Assembly: GCA_030549495.1 (NCBI GenBank)
Contig: JAUIRK010000311.1
Span: 62,001 to 126,000 of the forward strand
Direction of reading: 5' to 3'
DNA: 64,000 nucleotides
Source: Nectonema munidae
Taxonomy: Eukaryota > Nematomorpha > Nectonematoida > Nectonematidae
Below the pieces are notes generated by a model. It saw only the letters and a list, made by a program, of their open reading frames with translations. It was not told the origin of the DNA and did not search any database. The position numbers were made by a program, and so were the translations under genes. This document shows positions 48,901-61,300 of the stretch, piece after piece; position 1 is the first letter of the stretch, and the number at the start of each line of letters is the position of its first letter.

Positions 48901-49173
48901 TTTACCATGGAACAGGATATGGATAAAGGTTGGAATAAAAAGGTAATTTTATTTTGTCTTACGATAATAAGATATAAAATAAATGTGAAGATATCACAAT
49001 CAATTTTAATATTTCATTTGAATATACTTATATCTTTTGAGGTCACTGCAAAGGGTGTGAATAAAAACAAGTTCAAAAAATAAATCAAAACAACAGATAA
49101 TTATGTTAACATTCAAAAAATAAATAAACATCATAATAAATATAAAAGAAAAAGAACAAACTTTGCGATTGGT

Positions 49174-49309
49174 TCATCGACTTTGACATTTATGACCGCA
49201 GCCTGTTGGACAAAAGGTGTTTGAATTAAACCACGATTTGAGATGTAGTACGTGGCCGCCATGATTGCAAGTTTGGCAGGATGTGTACAAACCTTTCACA
49301 GGATTTTTG
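49174..49309 (-). CDS. WDR24: WDR24 last exon: zinc-finger/RING end
   Basis: Acceptor CTGTTTCAG|C completes the Cys codon. Reads KNPVKGLYTSCQTCNHGGHV, then LHLKSWFNSNTFCPTGCGHK and CQSR-stop. Matches human [20 protein letters not shown]...CPAGCGHLC. All metal ligands are present. Confidence 0.96.
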
Positions 49310-52300
49310 CTGAAACAGTTTGTGAGAAATAGATTACACAGAGAAAGTTTAATTCAAGAAATATATGTGAAGATAATAAGTTCTCGCCCAAGGACAAGTA
49401 CTTAGAGTCAAAACCTACTACTTAAAATTCAAAGCAGGATCTCAAATATTATTATCAAGGATATAATCTCATCATTGGCGCTGCGAAATTGTAGCGAAAC
49501 TTTCACAACTTTGGAGAGAAAAGTATTTCCTCATTTAAAAAATGATAATAAGATCCTCGCGGATACTGACCTGTCTGGTTGACCGATCTGCCGACTAGTT
49601 TTTTATCGAAAATTGACGGGTGGATAGCTTAGGTGAGTGTTTTCATCACAAGGCGGCGCAGTTTGTATCGAACTATGAGCAAAGTCTTGATCGTGAATCG
49701 AACCAAAGACCTTGTGATATCAAAAAAAAGTATCTAACCAACCTTGCTCACTCCACTACGAATGCCGAAAATTAAAAATTAGTCTTTTCCAACATTGGGC
49801 AAACTTAAATGCTTTTTTTTCTATATTATATTTTTATATACGCCAAAATAATCTACTACTAAGTGCAAAATAAAGTCATTAAAATAAAAATAGCTAAATT
49901 TAGCAACTTTTCTCCAAATTGGCAGCACTGATGCTAATATAATAAGACCTTATATAATGAATTTATGGGTGCTAATATGATGAGTACTATCAGCACAAGT
50001 CCGGTCGTCAGGGTTGAATGATATACTGATTTTTGAAAGACCTTGTAGATGACCTACCCACAAAAAGATACTTATATAGGGCAGTTAAAAATTGACCCAA
50101 AAATTTTGGAATTATTGACTTTTTATAGTAAAATAATGACCTAAAAAAGAATTAATAATCTATAATTTTTAAGGAAAAAAATATGTATTTTTATTGAAAA
50201 ATGAAATGATAAAAAAATTTGTTCAATATATTCATTGTAAATTGTAAAAATATTTTAAGTAACATAAAATAAAAACTAGTTTGTGAGAAACGAGGTAAAA
50301 TTTCCTATTTTTTACGATAATATAGATTCTGCATAATTTCAGACTTTAAATACTCAATTTTATTTTCAAACACAATTCGGTCTTCAAAATAAAATTTAAA
50401 AATAAATGCATTTAAATATTAGTTCTTCAAACAATCTCAAACCACATAACATATACTCTTGCTTTATTTTTTAAGTATCAAAGTTTAATATAATGACTAT
50501 TTTAAAATACGAAATGTTTAACCGGTTATCGATCACAGTCGACATATGTCGACTTTACAAAAATATGAATCGTCTGCTTTTATAAATGCTTTTTAATGCA
50601 AATCTTCTGCTTTACATTAGCTATCGTCTGCTTATTCTAGCCGATAACGGGTTAATATAAAAGTGGTCATTTTACTTGAATAAATTAGCTGCGGAATGCG
50701 TTACCGTAAGAAGGGGAATGCATAGATTTAAAACAAAATGTTTAAAGAAATGTTATACTCACAAGTCTTTTCAAAATGGAAGCGAAAATACCCATAATAA
50801 AAGAAAGCTAGAAAACGAAGGCTATAAATTCGGATTTTAAAAAAGGTATGTAAGATTAGAGAGTTAAAACAGGATAAGCTCGTAAATATCCATTTTTGTA
50901 ATAAAAAAAAAGTAATATATTTCATTTGGTTTTTTGTATTTTTTGAGAAATTTTTTATATCTGAACTCTAACACATTTTAGTTTTTTATACAGAAAATGA
51001 AATAAACTTTGGGGTGTGAGAGAGAGTTAGGGTATTGGGAAGAAAAATGAGTAGTTATAGATTAGAAAGAAAAACTTTTACCATATGGAGCATAATGTAG
51101 CAAATTTTGAGCAAAAATTACAATATGGGCCAGTTAAAGAGCGCTGACATTTTGAGCAACAAGTATTGAAGAGTGTGGATGCTTGATTTAAAGAATGTAC
51201 TGAATCCAATTTGCACGCCAAAATAATTTCATTTGCTTCTACGAAAAGCTTGTAACGACGCAAAATTTCTAAATGAAAGTTTAATGAATTTCTAAGTGAA
51301 TTTCGATTCACAGGAATGAGAATAGCAGCATGCATCTAACTGATAAGACTAATTGATCGAAACGCGTCTTAAATTGACTTGCTTCTTGAATGGTGTCGAA
51401 TGTCAATTTGCTTATAGCGTCTATCTCTTAGATATAACATCAATATTAAGGGTACTCAGATTCATTAAGCAAAACATTATGTTATTACACAAGAAACTTG
51501 ACTAGGAAAGGATAGTTCAAGCAGTTATCATACGTAGTTCTAAAACAAATGTGAATATCAGGCTACATTTAAGTGACCAGCGCAATACTTCAAAATTGGT
51601 CATTAGATTGGCTTGAGTTGTATGATGACGAATTAAACCCTTACCAAGAGCACGTTATTTAAATATATAATTTTTAAAGATGATATAATTTTAATCTCGA
51701 ACTATTCCAAGTAAAAATGGTATTTAACAGCAAAATATTTAAAGTATAGCTTTATTGGCGAAAATTTTCAATGAGAAGTGGTGCTTATGAATTTAAGGAT
51801 ATATTTTTTTGCAATTTTACACTTTCAGAATGATAAAATCTAGACAACTTTTCGTTGCATTTTTTCGTTTATTTTTTAATTCAGATTCCTTTTTTTGTAT
51901 TAAAGGGATCATACATAAATGACGTCCTCAAAAATTTTTAAGTTATTAACCTTATTTAAGCTAAACTCATCCATGTTGAAAATACCGTTTTCATAATTTT
52001 TCAAAATATCTGGTATTTTGTTTTTCCAATCTTCGACTGTTTTCAAATCCACATCATCTCGTTCTCCACATATTTTAAAAAAGCTGATATTGTGTCTTGA
52101 ACGAAACTTTTCCAACCAACCATTAGATGCTTTAAAATCTTTTAAGTTCAGACTACCTGCTATGAACAAAGCCTTTTCTTGAATAAGTGGTCCAGATACC
52201 GCTATGTTTGATGCTCTTGCTCTCTGAAATCACAACCAAACAGTTTGATCCACTTTTTCATTTTCAGTTCTAATGGTAATTCTTTTTTTGTTGGAGTTGA

Positions 52301-55300
52301 CATTTTCTTCATACGAGTTGAGATATTCATTTTTCCTTTTTAAAATATTTTGAACAGTTGTTTTTCCAATATGAAAAATTTCAGCAAGCTCTCTCTGACT
52401 ATTACCTTCACTTGACTTGATTTTTTCAGACAATGGAATTTCGTTGTTTGTGTGACATTTTAAACAATTTTTAAAAATTTCTTAAAATAAAGAAAGATGA
52501 AAACAATAAAGACATTCAAACGACTCTCCTGATCATAAATAAATGATTTTGTAAATTTATTTGTATATTGCTTATAAATTGTTATAATACTTATTACTTT
52601 TCTTTAGGGATTCAGGACCTTGTTTCAGGAGTATAAATAAAAAGTTTTTTAAAAAAAATACCGATATAGGAAGTAAACCAATATTCAAGGATGGAACTAG
52701 ATATATTTGGATAGGCGCCTGCGTTATTAGCAACAATTACTAGCATGACTATGGCCGTTTGAACGTCATTCTTCAAAAGAAAAAAGAGATATATAGAGAA
52801 GAGGGAAATAAAAAGTGAAACCTGGTTTTCGGCATAATAACGAATTATACTCGTTATTGTTTCAGTGAAGTTGAAAGAAGGCAAAAACAAAACATCTTTG
52901 GCGCATTCCTTGATAAAAAGGGGTGATGTTGAGGGGAATGAAGGATTTTTTTCACGGTAGTTAACTTTAGGGACACTTTCGGAATTAAATGCATGCGCAA
53001 TGTTGAGGTGTGAAAATAGAGCTGTAAAGTTTTCTGAAACAGAAAAGTAGGGTATATCTACTTAACTTTTACGATTAGTTCTTACATCTGTAAACATTTT
53101 GAATATCGTATTTCCTTGAAAAATTCTCACGTGCTTATTATTTTAGAAGCTAGCGTTATTTCGAGAGAGCGCCTTTTTCAAATGGTTTTTTATTCACCCA
53201 AATTTGCGATGAAATTTTTTGAGAAAATCTTCCTTAATTGTTTTCATTTTTCATAATATTATTAAATAAACACAAAATACGATTTCCCATTTTTTGTTTA
53301 TAATGAATCTTAAAAAACAGCAAAAAATGTGTAAATACTTCAAAATATCAGCACACAAACGCCATTCTTATGAGACTTTTTCAACAAATACATCTATCCA
53401 GAGAATGTTTAAAGAAAAACACATTTTTTAAGGAAATACGGCATTGGTATTGCGTAAGAAAAAATACACGTTAAAAGTTTGAAAAGACGTCAAGTTTATG
53501 TAAGTATCACAAACTTTCTTTTTTTTGTAAGAATGAATTGGGTGTCCAAATTAGAGTCCCTTCAGCACCCTCACATAGGAAGGACATATGCTTAGGTCGA
53601 TATAGTTACGCATACTAGAATATGGGTCAATTGTTGGAAATGGAATAAACTCTTAAAAATTGGTATCAAATCTGATGGATTGGATTTTGACGCTCTCATT
53701 AAAATTTTAAATCATAGAAAATACGGAAAAACTTTAGGCCTGGGAAGCCACTACAGCTTAGGGTCTGGACGCCTAAGAGCCCTGCGCGTATCCGCGTTAA
53801 AAATATTTTAGCTGCAAAGCTACATAATTTTGCAGTTTATTTTAGTTTCAATTTTTTAATAAATAAATTGTAGTTTAAATAAGTAAAATTTAAATCGTGA
53901 TTGAAATTTAATTATTTTAAAACTTTTTGACATGAAATAAAAATATAAACGATGCATAAAATTTATTTTTTAAATCTTTTTAAAATGAAATTTATTAAAG
54001 CAGGATTTTCGTAAAAAAAGAAGCTGCACCTGATGTTAATATGCATTTCAAGCACTAAATTTTACGTATTAGAAATAAATATGGATATAAATTTTAAAAA
54101 TTTAAAAGCATTGCTCCTAAAGCAGATAAAAAAAGGCCGCACATATCGGCCACCACTGATTGCTACAGGAAGAACTGTAAGTAAGACATATCACAAGATC
54201 ATATCGTATACAATGATATTTTTATTTTAATAATTAAAAAAATTCTCATATAGTTTTTTAGATTGTCCACACACTTAACCTTCGCATCTTTGTAGTACAT
54301 TTGACTTACACCAAACACAGAATGTAGAGTTTTACACAACTATTTCCTTTGCATATTTTGCTTAATGTTTGTAATTCAAATTTCATTCATGATTCTTTAA
54401 AATGAAGGATGTTCAATGTATATTTAAATTGTTTTAATGATGGATGTGTGTGCGTGCTTAGGAAGCGCTCTATAATGCTGTAGAAAGTCAAATGCAATCA
54501 TATGTTATAACAAAAATGATTTATTGACATCATTTTAATACGAGGAAAATGAGCTTATGTTTTGCTGCAATAAAGTATCACAATTGAATATTTTTAAATC
54601 TTTGTCTACTAAAATTCGGCTTCCTAGTCAAAATCCCCTATCCCCGAAAACAAAAATCTCGGCTACCAAAATCCCCAAAAACGAAAATACGCGAAACCAA
54701 AGTCTCCAAAAACTTATATCGCTGCTGCCTTAGTTTTCAGGGATTTTGACTAGATACCTAAAATTCAGTTGACAAGATATTCATTTCTTGATTTAAAATG
54801 TCATCTTTGCTCTAGTGAAGTTTGAGACGGTTAAATTTAAGACACGACAGATACAGAACCAAATAGTTATAACGAAGAAATTTTGGGGGAAGATAACATT
54901 TTAGTCGCTCCAGATGGAACTCATCATGATTGCCAACCAAATTAAGTGCAACACAGTGAATAAATCTTATTGTAACCTTGGAGTGTTAAATCCAGGCGGC
55001 TCCTGGACCAGTGTTTTTGAAGCTATGGGTCACAAGTTCAAAAAACTGTGCAAAATGTTATCTAGTCATTAATCATTTTGTCAAGCTAAATTTATCAAGA
55101 TGAAAAAATCTGTTGGTCACACAAAAAAAATCCAATTCTTACTGTCGATATAAGCGGAATTTTTTGAAAACCCTGATCTAGATAACCTTACTCGCACCCC
55201 TAAAACAGATAGCCTCGAAAAAAAGTTTAATTTTTTAAATTATTTCCTAAATACTTTTAAATCTAAGATTTTGGTATTTAGGGTACTTTTCTAGATATTT

Positions 55301-58300
55301 CAGTTCACTTACATATTTTTCACTATTTTATAAGAAATATTTTTACCAATCGGTTTTGGTCAATATTTTTATTACACTTATGATATATCAAAGATTGGAA
55401 AGCTTTGATTGATAAAAATGAAAACTTTGTTTAGTGTTGACAACTTTATTTCAAGTAAAGTCAATGCTATCATCATTAATGAAGAAGAAAACATGGCTTT
55501 ATTTTTTAATTAAAAATTTACCTTGCGTCAAAGTTGACATTTTAAAATGAATAAACTTGGATTTAAATTCAAAACAAATTTTCACGAATTTTGGTCAAAA
55601 GTATTTCACTAAAATTAGCAGTCATTTTTCAGTAACGTTACGTTTTGTTGCAAGAGAAACGTTAAACTACTAGGAAGACGAAGCTATTTGAGATTACCAT
55701 TTTTGCGTTGTACTCAAAGCAAAGTTAGATACCAAAATTCCCAATAAGAAGCAGAACAAGAGACTAAAAAGATCGATTTCGAATAATTCCTATAATTGAT
55801 ATATTGAGGAAAAGTATGCTATAAAGGATAGAGTGAGAAAGAGTAAATAAAAAATAGACATTTGAAAAAAACAAAGTAATGCTAGGATATTCAAAAGAGC
55901 CGAACAAGATACTATAATGTCTTCCAAAAAAGCGCAAAAAAATTACCAAAACTAGGTTGAATATACAGAGAATTGCTGTATTCAGGAGCATCAAAGGCTT
56001 CAACAGGCAAAGATGTTTGCGAGTTTATGTTATGTTGGCAGTAGAGGGGAGAAGAATAATTATTTGTTGTAGAAGCCTTCTCAGAACAAGACAAGATGGG
56101 ATATATTCGTGGTGAGCTGGCAAGTACTTCTGTGAAATACAAAGCGCAAGATACAATTCACACGGATTAACTCTTAGCAAGGAGCATTACTCGCTACTTT
56201 TATCGTAGCCCTTTCGTATTGACAATCAGTATTTGAATTTCGATTTTCTCTTTCTGCGCATTCCATTCTCCCCTCATTGTTGTGAGATGAAGCCACCTGA
56301 AACTCAGCATTTCCGAGAGTGAGGCTCTTCTTTTCAACGGTTGCATCATTGCCCAGGCTCGATTTTTTTAGCGTGCGAGCTGAATAAATGCAGTCAGTTT
56401 TATCTGTGCTCGTGTCTAAATAAACAAATTCGTTTCGAAATAAACGCTTTAAAGTAGGGTCTTCAAACATATGACTCGCAGGGCGAATGAGGCCATCACG
56501 ATAATTTCATGCTGCCTGTTGAATGATTTTCATTTTTAGTCGATATATTATATTTAGAATAAAGGTTTTCACGTATAACAAATCAGATTGAGGAATTTGA
56601 ATTAAATGAAACAAATATCCATGCCATTTCTGGATACTTTTTCTGCTTGATACATTTTCCTGAAGAGTTACAAGCAGTGGTGGGATTCAGCCGGTTCGCT
56701 TCTACTCGATAGAGTAGTTTCAAAAAAATTTGAATTTTTAGCGAGTAGTCTCAAAAGAGTTACAAATTTCCAAAATATATTTTAATTTTCATCTCGTTAA
56801 TTATTTTTATTTATTATTAAAAGTTTGAAATCTTTTCGATATATTGCATGTGTTTATTGTATGTTTATGATTAAATATCATTCTTTCACTTATCTTATCA
56901 TGAAAAAAATCACATGCAAACTTCCCAGTCTCCTCTGTCCAAGTTCTTCTTATTACACTTAACAATAAACATAAAAGACTGTTTCATCGTCTTTCGAAAA
57001 ACAACATTCCAAATTAGTATCACTTGTAATATGAAGGTTTCACAGACATGAAAATATTCGAAATCAAATAATCTAATAAAGATATGAATTTTTCATCCAC
57101 TTGTTTGTTATTCTGATTACATTTATTAAATTTAAAAAATCATTTTCCTCTTGACGTATATTTTAAATTTTCAAGTGTCACAATCACATGCATGTCAAAG
57201 TAAAAAAGATCCTCTATATTATTATTCTACCACTTATTTTAAAAATGACGAAATTTTTCTTTTGTATGCATATATAAATGCATTCAGACATAATGTATAA
57301 AAAATAATTTTATAAAAGCATTCTTTCGTTATGAATACTTGTATGTATGGGCCTCGCTGATATCTTAAAAGTAGGGGGGACATTCTTGAAAACAAAATTT
57401 TTTTAAACTTACAAAATTAGATTTAGGAAAAATTAAACGATACATTCGTAATAAATAACTAATACTTTTTTTATGTTTTAAATATAAATATTAAAAAAAT
57501 ATATACTTTTTTCCATATCTAAACCAATCTTGAATATTCACTGTTGTCCAATTCAGACATTTCACAGATAATTGAATATATATATTCACATCTTTCAAAA
57601 CAAATATTAAATCGTCTTCACTATAAACATGTGTTTCTTGTGAAAAACATATTAGACATTTTTATAGGTATCACATATTCACATGACATGTTTTATAATG
57701 TGTATGCATACAAGATCTGAAATATAACTCCTTTATACATATGCTATGTCAATTTCTATTTATGTATATAAAAATAACTGGGGAAAATATTGTATGTTTC
57801 TTTCAAAAAGTGGAGGGGACTTTTCCTTCCCCCTCCCCCCTAAAATGAGGCCTCTGATTGTATGGATAAACCATCTTCTTAATACACAAACACAATAATA
57901 TTAGGCATTTTATATAAAATTTATAAGCAAAGTAGAAGAGAGGGTAGGAGTAAGAAGGATGTTACCTTGCATTGTAGGTTTAAGATTGTTGTACATGAGT
58001 AAAAGATGCAGGATTTTCCAAGCCTGTGCAACCAAAGGCCTTTGCATTGAAAGACTGACTCCTGCATTGTGAAGACAATTATCGAAAACGCTGCCCTCAA
58101 AAAACTTATAACTTTTTGCACTTGTGACTATGCTCTCCATATTCAAGGACTAAAAAGACTTGTTCGAAAAAAGTTGGGAAAAATTATTCATGCATACGTC
58201 ATGCTCAAATTTCAGACGAAAGGATTTGAGTACAGCGAAAAAAGAGGGATTTTCTTTAAAGCATGCATCAAAATTTTGATCATAAATATAACTGATCGAT

Positions 58301-61300
58301 TTGTGGAATAGTTTAGGAACTTTGGAAGTAGATGATTGGTGAATTTGGGAATAAGCTGCGGATAACAAATTTGAACTTAAACTAGGTTTTTCATACTTGA
58401 GTGAAGAACTCAACTTTTTTTGATTCACACAACTAATCAGCTTAAAAAGGTAAAAATATTTAAATAGAACTCATTTTTAATAAAATCAACATTTTGGTAT
58501 GATTAAAACTGTAAAAAGAAAAGATAAAAAGCATATACTACTTTTAATACTAATAATATTTCTTATAATAATGCGTATGAAATTTTAGTACAATCAAGTG
58601 AAATTAAGATAAAATTAAGTCTACCAAAGTTATAAAATTAAACGGTTATCGACCACAGTCGATATATGTCGACTTTACAAAAATGTTAATCGTTTGCGTT
58701 TATTAATGCTTTTTAATACAAATCTTAAGCTTTATACTAGATATCGTCTGATTATTCTGGTCGTTAACGGGTTAACCCATTTAAGACCAAGCAAAGCAGA
58801 CGATATCTAAAAAAACGCAGATGATTTATATTCAAAATCATTGAAAAAAGCAGACGAAGATGAAATTACTTATGTTCCAAAATAGGAACATTGGTCGTAA
58901 ATGGGTTAAAGCAAAAATAATCAGCATAGTGAAAGTATATAATAAGGATCTTTGATTAGTGTTACGGCTATTCATTGCCCGTCATTTATCACAGGACATT
59001 TAATCATTCATCTTATCATCACTAAGACAATTGATCATTAGATAGTTAATCACCTAAGGAGATATCCATTGTTCATTAATCATAATAATGATTATTTTAA
59101 AAGTAATGAGGATGAAAGTATTGGTCATAAAGTATCGTATGATGAAGTATCAAGTGATTGAATGATGAGTGATAAATGTCATCTAACACTTTAATCACAA
59201 GTCGAAGTACTTAATCACATGAATTTACTTTTAAAACACTTTATATTCTAAAATTAACCTGTCCAAAAGTAGGATTAAATGCAATGGAGACTTTTCGGGA
59301 ATGTTCTGTGCTACTGCTGTAGTCCAATAAGTTATTGAAGGAAAGAAAGCCATCTTTTCCACAAGAAACACAGAATGAGGAGTTAGCACCCCAATCTAGG
59401 CCTAAAAATTTGCCAATTCCCTTGAATAATAATTGGGAAAAAACCATTATAATCAAGAATGAGATTTAGGGAATCACAGCCCACTTTTTAACCGGCTCAC
59501 GCATTGATTTTCGAAAAGCAATTGCCTGCTTTTCTTTTTGATTCAAATATACGTTAAACAGAAGATTTTCATTTAGTTTGCCCGTGGTGATTCATTGTGC
59601 GTAAAAGGATACCTTAACAGTTATGCGACATTAACCCACAAAATAAAGGCAAACTTCAACTTATTATTGTGTATTTTGTAACTTGATAAGTCAGGAATTA
59701 AGCATTTTTAAAATTTGAATTGCATTACACAACATTATTTCCATTTTGGAACATTTACATAAGCCAAAACATGGCCCAAACTGAAGCATTCAATATCGAA
59801 CAAAAAAGATAACTAAAAACTTTTTAAAATAAACATATGATAAAACGATCATCAAAAAGTGAATAGAATGTCTCTAACTAAAAAAATAGGTTTCAGCTTT
59901 TGGAGTTCAGTTGTTTTGGCAAGGAACTTATGAATATTAAGTAAAATATTAAAAGTTTATCAGCCAAACCTTTATATTTTTATAGAGACGATATAAGAAA
60001 GTGTTTCTGAATGTGAGGATAATCTACAATAAGCCATGCAATAATTAATTCAGCCTTCTTAGCAAACTAATAAAGGATAATGTTTGTTCATTATGGCAAT
60101 CCTTCATTCCTTCATTATTAATAAAATGTCGATCGAAACAATGATCAAATTCAAAACTTTTAAAGGACGAGATAAAACTAACAAAATCACTAACTAAAGT
60201 TAGAACAAAGCTAACTAAACAAGCAATCAAATAAATAACACCAACATAATATTTATAGATAACATAATTATAGACATCTTGGATATTTTCACATTTGTGT
60301 TTCCATTCGACATTTTATCTGCATAACTTTAATATAGACATTTGAATACATAATTACGAATACAATATACGAAGATCTATATATTAACAAGAAGCAATTC
60401 GTTAACGTATTTTCCCCAAATAAACTTTTAATTTCTCAAACTTTTGTATCAAAGGATTAGACGAAATATATAATAAAATAATGGGAAAAAAAGGAATAAA
60501 AAATAGACATCACTTTACCTGTTGGAATATCTGTATGATTTGAAAGCAGAGCAAATGGCATAAATGGGCTTCTGAGATCCCATAAACTAAGATTATAATC
60601 GTTTACCAAAGAAATGCTGGAAATTTGATTATCAAATGATGGCCTCCACTTTATGCGAGAAATGGAAGAGAAAGAGGATATGGAAAAATCACATTGAGGC
60701 ATTGAATGCACATTCCAAATCTAGATACCAACAAAATTATTTAAACAACAGAATAAGCAACTAAACATCATTCTCGCCGAGCAACGTGTAACCCAGTAAA
60801 ATTCTAGTGATGAGACTATAGATCAAATATATGCTTAATACTATACCCCAGCCAACACAACCTCCTACTCATCATTCCTTTCTTTCAGCAGATATCTCCA
60901 AGTTCATCTTCACTTCCTAGCATTTCCTTCCTTCTCACAGCATAGGCTTTTTGCTGTGAAAAATTTTAAACATAGATTCGAGAAATTAAAAGAAGCATAC
61001 CTTTATATATAGCATTATTAAAAACATACTTGCCTGAAACATTTCATGCCAAAAAAGCAGAGGTAAAATGATAAAGATTAAATTAAGTTTAAAAACCAAC
61101 AAATAGCTTACATCATTTAATAATGAAAGTAGGATTAAATCGGTTAATTAAAAACTTTTTCTTAATAACTTTTTTCAATGATAAAAAAATTTTGAAACTT
61201 TTTTTCAGAGTTTAACATTTTTTGTCAATAATTTAAACTTTCTCTTAACCTATTTAGTACCAATGTTTCCAAAGGAAACGCAGACGAACTGTTGTTTCAA

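Larger units (their letters stand above)
47084..49173. other. Intergenic region between convergent HIPK and WDR24
   Basis: Holds the 3' UTR of both genes. No other gene seen. The open frames at 47879-48259 are chance overlaps in AT-rich DNA. Confidence 0.6.

Noticed and set aside
49690-49757. Functional tRNA gene
   Set aside because: Box A and B are present but the anticodon arm is a T-run and the acceptor ends do not pair; a SINE head fits better.
56461-56520. Longer WDR24 exon 6 reading RDGLIRPASHMFED
   Set aside because: An in-frame stop lies a few codons upstream with no acceptor between, so the phase-consistent GAAG acceptor was preferred.
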